From NCBI GenBank assembly GCA_017451525.1, contig JAFTOD010000004.1, forward strand, positions 149,015-213,014: DNA of 64,000 nt. Reading direction: 5' to 3'. The stretch is from Paludibacteraceae bacterium (GTDB lineage Bacteria > Bacteroidota > Bacteroidia > Bacteroidales > Paludibacteraceae). Made by a program: the position numbers and the translations under genes. Below the pieces are notes generated by a model. That model was not told the DNA's origin, made no database searches, and was given only the letters and a program-made list of their open reading frames with translations. Of the stretch, positions 1 to 8,211 are shown piece after piece (the stretch's first letter is position 1; the number at the start of each line of letters is the position of its first letter).

Positions 1-10
1 TACGAGCTAC

Positions 11-35
11 AGTTTAGAGGCTAGAGTTTATGAGA
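11..35. repeat. Heptamer-type repeat fragment over the comEC start
   Basis: The words TACAGTTTAGAG and GAGTTTATGAG match those of the murE-mraY spacer (45483-45532, read on the minus strand) and the ispH-pfkA spacer. The window edge cuts the left side, so full array length is unknown. The comEC start codon falls inside the GTTTATG unit. Confidence 0.5.
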
Positions 36-1436
36 TGGTTGGCGGCACATACGTGGTTGATAGCATTGGTGCCGTTGGTGGTGATAATTCTAATAAGCGG
101 CTATGTCGGTAAGCCGCTTAACTTGTTGAAAGACACCGAAGTAGATTACATAGGAAAAGATACGGTTTTGGCTATGCGCCTACAAAGTGATGGGCAAGAA
201 AGGGCTAAAACCATACGCTATGATGCAGAGATGGAAGACGGGAGCAAAGTGTTGCTCTACCTGCAAAAAGATAGTTTGGCTATGCCACAGATGGGGGATA
301 TCTTGCTGGTAAAAACCCAAGTAGAACGTGGTGGAAGATTAGGGGATTTCGATTATGGTTTGTATTTGCGCAGACAAGGGATTGTAGGCAGTTGTTGGGC
401 ATACAGACGCAACTGGCAAGTGATTGGTCATGAGGAAGATAGAAGCATTAGAGGATATGCACGGAGATGCCAATATCGTTTGCACGAGCAATACAGAAAG
501 ATGGGGATAGATGGCAAGGAATTGGGCATATTATCTGCCCTCACTTTGGGCTATCGCGAAGAACTAGATAAAGACGTACAACGGGCGTTTTCTGCTTCTG
601 GTGCCATGCACGTATTGGCAGTCAGTGGATTGCATACAGGCATAGTCTGGGGTATAGTGATTTGGGTGTTGACCTTAGGCGGCAGGCGCAAGCCACTATA
701 TGAAGAACGATGGAAACGATGGCTACTGAGTACCTTGATTATCACGATATTATGGGGATATGCCTTTATCACAGGACTAAGCCCATCGGTGATGCGAAGT
801 GCATTGATGCTGACATTTGTGGAATGTAGTTTGCTATTCAAGCAACAGACTTCTCGCTGGAATGCCGTTTTAGCCGCAGCAGTGATAATATTGATTATCA
901 ATCCCTTATCATTATGGAGCGTGAGTTTTCAGTTGAGTTTTGCAGCCGTACTGAGCATTATGTTGGTAGGGAGCAAGATGCAACAGAAGGTGGTTTTGCG
1001 AGGAAAGATGTGGCAATATATAGGAGGATTGCTAATCGTTTCGATTGCCGCACAAATAGGCACCATGCCACTCACATTGCATTATTTTGGGCAAACGAGC
1101 AACTACTTTGCACTGACTAATCTAATTGTTATTCCGATGGCAGGTGTGCTTTTGTGGCTGGGTTTCAGCACGTTAGCCATGTCATGGTGCGTAGTAGGTG
1201 AGTGGCTAGGCGTGGCAACCAAATGGTGTACATGGGTACTGCGTGAGGCAGTAGAATGGATAGAGAGTCTCCCCTACTCCACTACCCAACTCAGTCTCTC
1301 GGCTGGGAGTGTGCTAGGGCTGTATGGGGCAATCATTTGCGGCTTGCTCATGCTACGTGGCGGCAAAGTACATTGGTGGTGGCTACTAGGAGTGGTTACC
1401 AGTTTGGCGGTAATTGTGAATTTTGAATTAAGATGA
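30..1436 (+). CDS. comEC: ComEC/Rec2-family competence membrane protein
   Basis: Predicted inner-membrane channel that passes single-stranded DNA into the cytoplasm during natural transformation. The 468 residues show an N-terminal membrane segment (about 8-27), a soluble DUF4131/OB-like part (about 35-135), then the multi-helix ComEC core. That core holds the family signature around residues 194-204 (HVLAVSGLHTG), preceded by a LxLGYREEL segment. The C-terminal metallo-beta-lactamase domain found in longer ComEC proteins is absent, as in many Bacteroidota versions. An in-frame stop lies at 15-17, so ATG at 30 is the first possible start and the gene is complete at its 5' end. The start codon sits inside a short repeat tract (11-35). 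The stop overlaps the xseA start (ATGA), so the two are co-transcribed. Confidence 0.9.
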   Translation: MRWLAAHTWLIALVPLVVIILISGYVGKPLNLLKDTEVDYIGKDTVLAMRLQSDGQERAKTIRYDAEMEDGSKVLLYLQKDSLAMPQMGDILLVKTQVERGGRLGDFDYGLYLRRQGIVGSCWAYRRNWQVIGHEEDRSIRGYARRCQYRLHEQYRKMGIDGKELGILSALTLGYREELDKDVQRAFSASGAMHVLAVSGLHTGIVWGIVIWVLTLGGRRKPLYEERWKRWLLSTLIITILWGYAFITGLSPSVMRSALMLTFVECSLLFKQQTSRWNAVLAAAVIILIINPLSLWSVSFQLSFAAVLSIMLVGSKMQQKVVLRGKMWQYIGGLLIVSIAAQIGTMPLTLHYFGQTSNYFALTNLIVIPMAGVLLWLGFSTLAMSWCVVGEWLGVATKWCTWVLREAVEWIESLPYSTTQLSLSAGSVLGLYGAIICGLLMLRGGKVHWWWLLGVVTSLAVIVNFELR

Positions 1437-2587
1437 AGCAATATAGTTTGTCAGAGTTGTGTAGTTGGATTCAGGAAGCAGTAACAACTGATTTGCCTGA
1501 CCGCTATTGGGTGCGTGCAGAAATCGCTTCGATGAGTGTGCGCGGGCACTGCTATATGGAGTTGGTGGAGAAAGCCGAGAATGGCACTTTGGCAGCCAAA
1601 GTGAGAGCCACTTGTTGGAGCAATGTATATGGTCTATTATCCGCATATTTTCAGCAAGAGACAGGGCAAACCTTACACACGGGTCTGCAGGTCTTGCTAG
1701 AGGTAAGTGTGGAGTTTCATGCCGTATATGGATTGAGTCTGAATATCTGGAATGTGGATCCCACCTACACCATGGGTGACTTGGCCAAACAACGCCAAGC
1801 TACTATCCGACAACTGACCGAAGATGGCGTGATGGAGTTGCAACGTTCGTTGGAGTTGCCTAGTTTGCTGCGCAGAGTGGCAGTAGTGTCGTCTGCAGAT
1901 GCGGCTGGTTATGGCGATTTCTGCGATCAATTGCAGCACAATCGCTTTGGCTTCAAGTTTCATGCTCAGTTGTATCCTGCTGTCATGCAAGGAGATACAG
2001 CAGCCAGAAGCATCGTTCAAGCCCTCGAAGCCATTGCAGCGCAAGAGGAAGAATGGGATGTGGTGGTGATTATTCGAGGAGGAGGTGCAACCACCGATTT
2101 GCAGTGCTTTGATGACTATGTATTGGCTAGCCATTGTGCACAGTTCCCGTTGCCTATTGTGGCAGGAATTGGTCATACGAGGGATGTGAGTGTGGTAGAT
2201 ATGGTGGTACATACGAGTGTGAAGACACCTACTGCAGCAGCCGAATGGTTGATTGAGCGCGTGGCTGAGCAAGTGGAAAGAGTGAACGGGTTGCTGCTAC
2301 GATTGCAACGCGCTACTCAAGTGGCTGTGATGAAAGAGAAGAATAGTCTGTTGCTCTTTCAGCAGCGTATGCACAGTGCTACCCAACGACTGCTATCACA
2401 AGAAAGAAACAAACTCGCTATATGGCAGAAAACTATCGAGTTATACTCCCCAGAACGGATATTTAAGATGGGCTATAGTTTGACTACAGTCAATGGCAAA
2501 GTTGTTCGTAATCAAGAAGATATCAAGTCTGGAGACATCATTGAGACTCACCTCCAAGATGGTGTAGTAGAATCGGTAGTGAAATGA
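1433..2587 (+). CDS. xseA: Exodeoxyribonuclease VII large subunit
   Basis: Large catalytic subunit of exonuclease VII, which degrades single-stranded DNA in repair and recombination. The 384-residue protein has the N-terminal OB-fold (about 1-105) and the Exonuc_VII_L core, with the conserved RGGG motif at about 215-218, the following CFDDYxLA segment and the GIGHTRD motif near 246-252. A C-terminal coiled region spans about 275-345. It is a little shorter than the 400-450 residues common elsewhere. The start overlaps comEC by ATGA and the stop overlaps the next gene the same way. The usual partner xseB is not adjacent; the position where it might be expected holds a helix-hairpin-helix gene instead. 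Confidence 0.93.
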   Translation: MKQYSLSELCSWIQEAVTTDLPDRYWVRAEIASMSVRGHCYMELVEKAENGTLAAKVRATCWSNVYGLLSAYFQQETGQTLHTGLQVLLEVSVEFHAVYGLSLNIWNVDPTYTMGDLAKQRQATIRQLTEDGVMELQRSLELPSLLRRVAVVSSADAAGYGDFCDQLQHNRFGFKFHAQLYPAVMQGDTAARSIVQALEAIAAQEEEWDVVVIIRGGGATTDLQCFDDYVLASHCAQFPLPIVAGIGHTRDVSVVDMVVHTSVKTPTAAAEWLIERVAEQVERVNGLLLRLQRATQVAVMKEKNSLLLFQQRMHSATQRLLSQERNKLAIWQKTIELYSPERIFKMGYSLTTVNGKVVRNQEDIKSGDIIETHLQDGVVESVVK

Positions 2588-3498
2588 AGAAACAAAGAAA
2601 GATATATTTTCTATTGACCGCAGAGCAATGGTTGGGCGTGGCATTGTTGGTGATTCTGGTGGTGGGCACACTGATGGCAGTCAAGCATTTTCAACCTGAG
2701 AAAGAGGAAGATTCTATTTGGGTAAACGACTCCACAATGACACACTTCACTGCTCACCAAGCCCAACAAGACAGCCTCCGCAAGGCACAGTGGAAGAAGA
2801 TATATCCCCGTGATACTATTATTCGTATGCAAGCGTTTGACCCCAATACGGCAGATAGCAGTACGTTGGTGCATTTAGGCTTCAAGCCATGGCAGGCAAA
2901 GAATATGTTGAAATACCGCGCCAAAGGAGGCAAATACCGTAAGCCAGATGACCTGAAAAGGTTGTACGGTATGACGGATAGTATGTATCAAGCATTGACT
3001 CCTTATATACACATCGCGCGCGAGGAGATAGATAGTTTGGTAGATTCTGTGCGAATGGATTCGTTGCCCCAATGGCAGAAGGAAAACAAAGATACTATTA
3101 TTAATTTACGTACAGCAGATACTACAGAATTGAAAATGCTTTATGGTATTGGTTCTTATCGTGCCAGACAGATTGTCCGTTATCGTGAGCAGTTGGGTGG
3201 GTTTGTACGGGTGGAGCAAGTCCTAGAGGCAAAGGGGATGGACGGTGTAAATGCTGACACGCTCTTGCAACATCTTTATATGGATAGTGTGATTGTAGAG
3301 CAGATTCCTATCAATCAAGTGGGTGTACAACGATTGGCACGTCATCCGTATTTACGCTTTGAACAGGCAAAAACTATCTATGAATTGAGAAGGCAGAAAA
3401 TTCGTTTGGATTCTATTCAACAATTGAATGAACTAGATTGTTTATCTACAGAAACAGTTGAGAAAATAGCTCCATATCTTAATTTTGATAAAAATTAG
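2584..3498 (+). CDS. ComEA-like helix-hairpin-helix DNA-binding membrane protein
   Basis: A membrane-anchored protein with three ComEA-type helix-hairpin-helix units: about residues 84-128, 173-220 and 240-295. They follow the N-x-A-xxxxL-xxL-GxxxxxAxxIxxYRxxxGxF pattern of the DNA-binding family. A single membrane helix lies at about 12-32, so the DNA-binding part would face the periplasm. Its place behind comEC and xseA, with a start overlapping the xseA stop, supports a job in DNA uptake. Bacterial ComEA usually has one tandem HhH pair, so this longer triple form (304 residues) is typical of Bacteroidota rather than a classical ComEA. A structural role in DNA metabolism cannot be excluded. 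Confidence 0.82.
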   Translation: MKKQRKIYFLLTAEQWLGVALLVILVVGTLMAVKHFQPEKEEDSIWVNDSTMTHFTAHQAQQDSLRKAQWKKIYPRDTIIRMQAFDPNTADSSTLVHLGFKPWQAKNMLKYRAKGGKYRKPDDLKRLYGMTDSMYQALTPYIHIAREEIDSLVDSVRMDSLPQWQKENKDTIINLRTADTTELKMLYGIGSYRARQIVRYREQLGGFVRVEQVLEAKGMDGVNADTLLQHLYMDSVIVEQIPINQVGVQRLARHPYLRFEQAKTIYELRRQKIRLDSIQQLNELDCLSTETVEKIAPYLNFDKN

Positions 3499-3515
3499 CT
3501 GAAAATAGTTGGGTT

Positions 3516-3531
3516 TGGCACGGTATTTGCA
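3516..3531 (+). promoter_or_regulatory. Sigma-54 type promoter (-24/-12) for the response regulator
   Basis: TGGCAC, five bases, TTGCA: an exact fit to the RpoN consensus, ending about 26 bp before the ATG of the downstream response regulator. No Bacteroidota TANNTTTG promoter is seen here. A sigma-54 activator is encoded at 13840-15033. Whether rpoN exists in this genome cannot be seen in the window. Confidence 0.72.
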
Positions 3532-3557
3532 GTAATGCTGGCGTTAGTAAAACTTAT

Positions 3558-4247
3558 GTGATGAATAAAAGGTCAACCAACATATTGTTAGTAGAAGATG
3601 ATGCTAGTTTGAGCACTGTACTTGCAGATTATTTGCGTAGCAAGGATTATACAGTGGAGACTGCGAATAATGGTAAAGAGGCGTGGGAACTGATAATGAT
3701 TAAGCATTATGACTTGATTATCAGTGATATAATGATGCCTCGTATGAATGGCTATGATTTGCTGAAACAAATCCGTGTGTCTCTGCCGAATATGCCAGTT
3801 ATTATATTAACAGCGAAGACCGATCGTGATGATATTATATATGCATATGAGTTGGGATGTGATGATTACGTGACAAAACCATTCTCAATGGACATTCTGA
3901 TATGTAGGATAGAGGCTGTGATGCGTAGATATCGCCACACACTAGAAGCGGAACAAACGGAATGGCAATTAGGGGATTTGGTATTTGACTCTATGCGACA
4001 GTTACTAGGAGAGCGTCACTTGAGTTCACGTGAGAATGATTTGCTCAAAATACTTTGCCAAAATATGAATGAATTAGTAGATCGTAATCGTATATTGATG
4101 ACTATTTGGGGAGCAGATACCTATTTTAATGCACGTTCTTTAAGTGTGTATATCAATCATTTGCGCAAATATTTAGGCGAAGCAACACCAGTACGAATTA
4201 TGAGTGTACATAGCAAAGGGTATAAGTTGGTTATCATGAATAACTAA
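3558..4247 (+). CDS. OmpR-type response regulator, orphan
   Basis: Two-component transcription factor of 229 residues. It has an N-terminal receiver domain with acidic pocket D14/D15, phospho-acceptor D57 (ISDIMMP), conserved Thr near 85 (ILTAKT) and Lys near 107 (VTKPF). The C-terminal winged helix-turn-helix spans about 135-229. No histidine kinase is encoded next to it, so its partner is unknown. ATG codons at 3558 and 3561 are both possible starts. It stands alone between the competence cluster and porQ and is followed by a strong terminator. The upstream sigma-54 type promoter suggests a stress- or nutrient-linked control of the regulator itself; this is inference. Confidence 0.92.
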   Translation: MMNKRSTNILLVEDDASLSTVLADYLRSKDYTVETANNGKEAWELIMIKHYDLIISDIMMPRMNGYDLLKQIRVSLPNMPVIILTAKTDRDDIIYAYELGCDDYVTKPFSMDILICRIEAVMRRYRHTLEAEQTEWQLGDLVFDSMRQLLGERHLSSRENDLLKILCQNMNELVDRNRILMTIWGADTYFNARSLSVYINHLRKYLGEATPVRIMSVHSKGYKLVIMNN

Positions 4248-4252
4248 TTAAA

Positions 4253-4290
4253 AGAAAAAAACACGATGTTGAGAAGAGGTCGTGTTTTTG
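4253..4290 (+). terminator. Rho-independent terminator after the response regulator
   Basis: Inverted repeat AAAAACACGA / TCGTGTTTTT with a 13-nt loop, flanked by A and T runs. A weaker GAGAG/CTCTC hairpin with a T run follows at about 4313-4345. Confidence 0.8.
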
Positions 4291-4401
4291 TAAATAGTGT
4301 TTTTCATAATATGCGAGAGAGTTCGATGTGATATCGCGCTCTCTTTTTGATGCCACAGCCCCTAAATAATGTATCACTATAATAAAAAAATAACTTGAGA
4401 G

Positions 4402-4432
4402 TTGCATATTTCAAAAAAAAACACTACCTTTG
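4402..4432 (+). promoter_or_regulatory. Bacteroidota promoter for the porQ operon
   Basis: TTG at 4402-4404, 20 bp, TACCTTTG at 4425-4432, about 35 bp before the chosen porQ start. No other promoter is visible before uvrA ends, so porQ-cmk-ispH-pfkA-uvrA may be one transcript. Confidence 0.8.
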
Positions 4433-4466
4433 CGGTCTAAATATTTTGGGTGAGTTTGCGAAAAAA

Positions 4467-5483
4467 ATGAATAAGCAGAAAGTTTTAAGTATTATATTGT
4501 TATTATTTACTATCTTACCATTATCGGTCGCTCAAATAGATGGAGCAGGTAGTGGCGTGTTCCACTTTTTGAATTTACCAGTTTCTTCGCGCTTGAACGC
4601 TTTGGGAGGTGAGAATGTGGCTATAGCTGATGATGATATCAGTATGGCATTTGTGAACCCTGCTCTATTGACCGCACACACAGACAAAGTGCTGCAACTG
4701 AACTACGCGTACTACCTTGCGGGAACTATGTTTGGAAGCGTGATGTATGGACATAATTATAAGGAGAATTACTTCGGTGCTGCAGTGCATTACTTGGATT
4801 ATGGGCAAATGCAGTATGCCGATGAGATGGGCAACCTGCTTGGCACTACATTTACCGCCAAAGACATATGCGTTAATCTCATGTATGCTAGACAGTTAGG
4901 CCCAATGTTTCGCATAGGAGCAACCATCAAACCAATCTTTAGCGTGTATGAGCAATACACTAGTTTTGCACTTGGAGCTGATGTAGGTGGACATTTTCAG
5001 ACTACCGATAGTTTATTTCAAATGGGATTGACATTGCGTAACATAGGTTGGCAACTCAAGGCGTTTTATGAAGAAGATTTTGGTCAACACACTGAGATGC
5101 TTCCGCTAAATTTGGAGTTAGGTATGAGTTTGCGATTGGCCCATGCTCCGATTCGTTTCTCAATGACTGCTCACAACTTACAGCGATGGGATATAGCCCC
5201 ACGCGAGCAAAATGTCAAATGGTATGATATGCTTTTCCGTCACACGATTTGGGCTATAGACATTGTGCCTAAAAGTGAGAAATTTTATCTTACACTCAGT
5301 TATAATCACCGTCGTCAAGCAGAGATGAACTTGACAGATGTCCGCAGTTTAGCGGGATTTGCTTTTGGTGCAGGGGTTAAGATATATAAGTTTCGTCTAG
5401 GTTTTGCGATGAGCCAATACACGAAAAGTAACTTTACTTATCAGGTGTCGCTATCAACTGATATTAATAGTTTTTTGAAATAA
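4467..5483 (+). CDS. porQ: Type IX secretion system protein PorQ
   Basis: Outer-membrane beta-barrel protein of the PorV/PorQ family, a component needed for type IX secretion in Bacteroidota. The protein opens with a signal peptide (about 1-21, ending SVAQ), followed by the diagnostic motif FLNLPVSSRLNALGG and the AIADDDISMAFVNPALL stretch, then alternating beta-strand sequence to the end. ATG at 4467 is preferred over the upstream in-frame ATG at 4395: the earlier one would put 24 residues before the signal peptide and lies upstream of the promoter. The stop is one base from the cmk ATG. The porQ-cmk pairing is common in T9SS-bearing Bacteroidota and supports the call. Confidence 0.9.
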   Translation: MNKQKVLSIILLLFTILPLSVAQIDGAGSGVFHFLNLPVSSRLNALGGENVAIADDDISMAFVNPALLTAHTDKVLQLNYAYYLAGTMFGSVMYGHNYKENYFGAAVHYLDYGQMQYADEMGNLLGTTFTAKDICVNLMYARQLGPMFRIGATIKPIFSVYEQYTSFALGADVGGHFQTTDSLFQMGLTLRNIGWQLKAFYEEDFGQHTEMLPLNLELGMSLRLAHAPIRFSMTAHNLQRWDIAPREQNVKWYDMLFRHTIWAIDIVPKSEKFYLTLSYNHRRQAEMNLTDVRSLAGFAFGAGVKIYKFRLGFAMSQYTKSNFTYQVSLSTDINSFLK

Positions 5484-5484
5484 C

Positions 5485-6159
5485 ATGAAACCAATTATTG
5501 TAGCCATTGATGGCTATTCATCTTGTGGCAAGTCCACAATCGCAAAGGCACTCGCCAAGTATGCAGGTTATACCTATGTCGATACAGGAGCGATGTACCG
5601 CGCTGTGGCGCTGTATGCATTTAGGTTATTAGGCGATGAGGCGATAAGGCGAGAGGCGGTGATTCCTATTTTGACCAACATACATATAGGTTTTATTCAA
5701 GCTGCAGATGGTCAGCATGTGACGCTGAATGGCGAGGATGTAGAGTCGCAGATTCGTACACTGGAGATAGGTAACTTGGCTTCGCAAATCTCTACTATCA
5801 AAGAGGTACGTGCGTTCCTTGTGGCACAGCAACAAGCGATGGGCGAAAAGAAAGGTATTGTGATGGACGGAAGGGATATAGGTACAGTGGTTTTCCCACA
5901 AGCAGAGCTAAAACTCTTTCTCACCGCTTCGCCCGAAGTGCGTGCAGAGCGTCGATTCAAAGAGTTGGAAGCTAAAGGTGAGAAGCCAGTTTTAGAGGAA
6001 GTATTGGCTGATGTGAACGACCGCGACTATCGCGACACACACCGTGCGGAGAGTCCACTACGTCAGGCAGAAGATGCTGTAGTAGTGGATAATAGCGAGA
6101 TGACACGTGAGGAGCAGATGGCGAAAATCGTGGAGATTTTCGATCGCGCTACGCGCTGA
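5485..6159 (+). CDS. cmk: Cytidylate kinase
   Basis: Phosphorylates CMP and dCMP with ATP in the cytoplasm. The 224 residues contain the P-loop at about 10-17 (GYSSCGKST), the VDTGAMYRA segment, the DGRDIGT motif and the C-terminal DRDYRDTHRAESPL region that binds substrate. Full length for the family. The final codons (RATR) are encoded by the mini-hairpin GCGC-TAC-GCGC at 6146-6156, and the TGA follows directly, so the repeat tract between cmk and ispH begins inside the gene. Translationally coupled to porQ (1-nt gap). Confidence 0.96.
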   Translation: MKPIIVAIDGYSSCGKSTIAKALAKYAGYTYVDTGAMYRAVALYAFRLLGDEAIRREAVIPILTNIHIGFIQAADGQHVTLNGEDVESQIRTLEIGNLASQISTIKEVRAFLVAQQQAMGEKKGIVMDGRDIGTVVFPQAELKLFLTASPEVRAERRFKELEAKGEKPVLEEVLADVNDRDYRDTHRAESPLRQAEDAVVVDNSEMTREEQMAKIVEIFDRATR

Positions 6160-6290
6160 TAGATGTTAGACCGCTGCGCTATTGTTTAGGGGACGCTCGC
6201 AGGGCGAGCTATTGGTTAGAGGTTAGAGGTTAAAGGCGAGAGGTTAAAGGTTAAAGGCGAGAGGTTAAAGGTTAAAGGCGAAGGATGAAG
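6146..6290. repeat. Heptamer array with mini-hairpins between cmk and ispH
   Basis: The left part has mini-hairpins GCGC-TAC-GCGC (6146-6156) and GCTCGC-AGG-GCGAGC (about 6194-6208), the second in the context GGAC-hairpin-TATTGG. From 6214 to 6290 there are 11 contiguous 7-bp units: GGTTAGA twice, then GGTTAAA and GGCGAGA in alternation, GGCGAAG and GATGAAG. The last unit contains the ispH start codon. No mobile gene or target duplication is seen. Confidence 0.85.
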
Positions 6291-7181
6291 ATTACGATAG
6301 ATGAGAATTCGGGATTTTGTTTCGGTGTGACGACTGCTATTGAGACTGCCGAACGTGAACTACAGAAGGGGCAACTCTTCTGCCTCGGAGATATTGTACA
6401 CAATGGTCAAGAAGTGGAGCGACTAGACAAACTGGGATTAGAAACCATTGACTATGACGACTTACGCACTTTGCACAATGTACGCGTGTTGCTGCGCGCT
6501 CATGGAGAGCCACCTAGTACCTATCATATCGCCAAACGCAATAATATTGAGATTATTGATGCTTCGTGTCCTGTGGTATTGCACTTGCAAAAGCGTATTC
6601 GTGATACCTATTTGCAGCATCATGGCACAGACGCACAGATTGTCATTTTCGGCAAAAAAGGACACGCCGAGGTGATTGGATTAGAGGGACAAACCAATAA
6701 TACGGCTATCGTGATTGAGAGTATCCACGATTTGGATAAACTGAACTATGAGCACCCAATATACCTCTTCTCACAAACGACTAAGTCGGTAGAGGAGTTT
6801 CATGCGATAGTAGATAAGATTAAGGAGATGAGGCGATTAGGCGAAGAGGCGAAAGGCGAGGAGATTGTATTTGAATATCACGATACGATTTGTAGGAATG
6901 TAGCTAATCGTGTGAAGAAATTGCAGGATTTTGCTCGGAGTAACGATGTGGTGGTGTTTGTAGGAGGAAAGAAGTCATCGAATGCAAAAGTGCTGTACAA
7001 TCATTGTTTGGAAGTGAACTCTAGCACGGTTTTTGTGAGTAGTGAAGCAGACCTTACACCTGAGATACTGCAGCAATGCCACGCGGCAGAACGAGTGGGT
7101 ATCTGCGGAGCGACCTCTACCCCGAAGTGGCTGATGGAGCAGCTTCGCTGCAGTTTAGAGAACGGCGCAAAGCGCCTATAG
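6285..7181 (+). CDS. ispH: 4-hydroxy-3-methylbut-2-enyl diphosphate reductase
   Basis: Last enzyme of the MEP isoprenoid pathway, an iron-sulfur reductase making IPP and DMAPP. The three cluster cysteines are visible at C12 (SGFCFGV), C95 (DASCPVV) and C203 (DTICRN), with the H-N-G-Q-E-V motif near 39-44 and a C-terminal GATSTP. Two odd features are linked to the repeat family. Residues about 183-193 (EMRRLGEEAKG) are coded by GGCGANN units and look inserted. The last nine residues and the stop lie in a heptamer/mini-hairpin tract (7151-7207). The start codon sits in the last unit of the upstream array. Function should be intact because the catalytic residues are all present. Confidence 0.95.
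   Translation: MKITIDENSGFCFGVTTAIETAERELQKGQLFCLGDIVHNGQEVERLDKLGLETIDYDDLRTLHNVRVLLRAHGEPPSTYHIAKRNNIEIIDASCPVVLHLQKRIRDTYLQHHGTDAQIVIFGKKGHAEVIGLEGQTNNTAIVIESIHDLDKLNYEHPIYLFSQTTKSVEEFHAIVDKIKEMRRLGEEAKGEEIVFEYHDTICRNVANRVKKLQDFARSNDVVVFVGGKKSSNAKVLYNHCLEVNSSTVFVSSEADLTPEILQQCHAAERVGICGATSTPKWLMEQLRCSLENGAKRL
6825..6863. repeat. Repeat insertion inside ispH
   Basis: Four GGCGANN units spaced 8, 8 and 7 bp. The words match those of the intergenic array just upstream of the same gene (GGCGAGA, GGCGAAG). It reads through in frame between the substrate-binding part and the third cluster cysteine. Confidence 0.6.
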
Positions 7182-7207
7182 TTTAAAGTTTATAGTTTAA
7201 TGGTAAG
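7151..7207. repeat. Heptamer array with mini-hairpin spanning the ispH stop
   Basis: GTTTAGAGAAC, hairpin GGCGC-AAA-GCGCC (7164-7176), then TATAGTT, TAAAGTT, TATAGTT, TAATGGT in 7-bp register. The ispH TAG (7179-7181) is inside the first TATAGTT unit. The same GTTTAGAGAAC-hairpin-TA(C/T)AGTTTA layout occurs between murE and mraY. Confidence 0.8.
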
Positions 7208-7212
7208 AATAT

Positions 7213-8196
7213 ATGGAATTTAAACCTAAAACAATTGGTGTACTCACCTCTGGAGGCGATGCACCGGGAATGAATGCAGCTTTGCGCGCAGTGACGCGTG
7301 CTGCTATATCAAATGACATTAGAGTGAAAGCTATCTATCGTGGTTATAAGGGACTTATAGATGGCGAAGTCAAAGAGTTTACTACGCAAGATGTGAGTGG
7401 TATTATTCAACGTGGTGGCACGATTATCAAATCCGCTCGTTGCCCAGAATTTACTACCAAAGAGGGGCGTCTGCAGGCTTATGAAACCATCAAGCGTGAA
7501 AACATTGAGGCACTGATTGTGATTGGTGGTGATGGCTCGTTTACAGGCGGCAGATTATTTGCCCAAGAGTTTAATATCCCTGTGATAGGTATTCCTGGTA
7601 CGATTGACAATGATCTATGGGGTACGGATGCCACAATCGGCTATGATACTGCACTGAATACGATTATGAATTGTGTGGATATTCTGCGTGATACGGCCAC
7701 CAGCCACGAGCGCGTATTCTTGGTAGAAGTAATGGGACGTGACGCAGGTTTCCTCACCTTGAATGCAGCTATTGCAGCAGGTGCAGAGGCGGCGATTATC
7801 CCAGAGCGCGCTACGATTATTGAGCAGATTGAGGCTGCTATTGGTCATGGTAGGCGCAAAAGCAAGAACTCTAGTATCGTGCTCGTGCAAGAGCATGCCA
7901 TCGAAGGCGGCGCGCAAGCAGTGGCTAAGATGATGGAAGAAGCGCACCCTGAGTTTAGTTCGCGCGTGACTATTTTGGGTCACTTGCAACGCGGAGGTTC
8001 ACCTTCGGCGAGTGACCGAATTTTGGCATCGCGCATGGGTATAGCTGCCGTACAGGCACTATTGGAAGACCAACGTAATATTATGGTAGGCGTGAAGAAT
8101 GGTGAGATAGACTATGTGCCACTGAGCAAAGCTATCAAGCAAAAGAAAGATATCAATGATGATAAATGGACCGCATTGCAAGTGTTGAGTATTTAA
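7213..8196 (+). CDS. pfkA: ATP-dependent 6-phosphofructokinase
   Basis: Glycolytic enzyme phosphorylating fructose 6-phosphate. The 327 residues hold [14 protein letters not shown] at the N-terminus, GGDGS in the nucleotide site, PGTIDND with the catalytic Asp, and MGRDAG in the sugar-phosphate site. Gly at the second position after GGD and in PGTIDND points to ATP rather than pyrophosphate as phosphate donor (PPi enzymes have GGDD and PKTIDND). Length is normal. It follows ispH by 31 bp filled with heptamer units and precedes uvrA by 15 bp. Confidence 0.96.
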   Translation: MEFKPKTIGVLTSGGDAPGMNAALRAVTRAAISNDIRVKAIYRGYKGLIDGEVKEFTTQDVSGIIQRGGTIIKSARCPEFTTKEGRLQAYETIKRENIEALIVIGGDGSFTGGRLFAQEFNIPVIGIPGTIDNDLWGTDATIGYDTALNTIMNCVDILRDTATSHERVFLVEVMGRDAGFLTLNAAIAAGAEAAIIPERATIIEQIEAAIGHGRRKSKNSSIVLVQEHAIEGGAQAVAKMMEEAHPEFSSRVTILGHLQRGGSPSASDRILASRMGIAAVQALLEDQRNIMVGVKNGEIDYVPLSKAIKQKKDINDDKWTALQVLSI

Positions 8197-8211
8197 TCCG
8201 TTGAGAAATAG

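Noticed and set aside
4395-4466. N-terminal extension of PorQ from the ATG at 4395
   Set aside because: The extension precedes the -7 element and would bury the signal peptide; ATG at 4467 gives a normal one.
6146-6290. CRISPR array as explanation of the regular repeats
   Set aside because: Units are 7 or 11 bp and contiguous, with no spacers of uniform length and no cas genes in the window.
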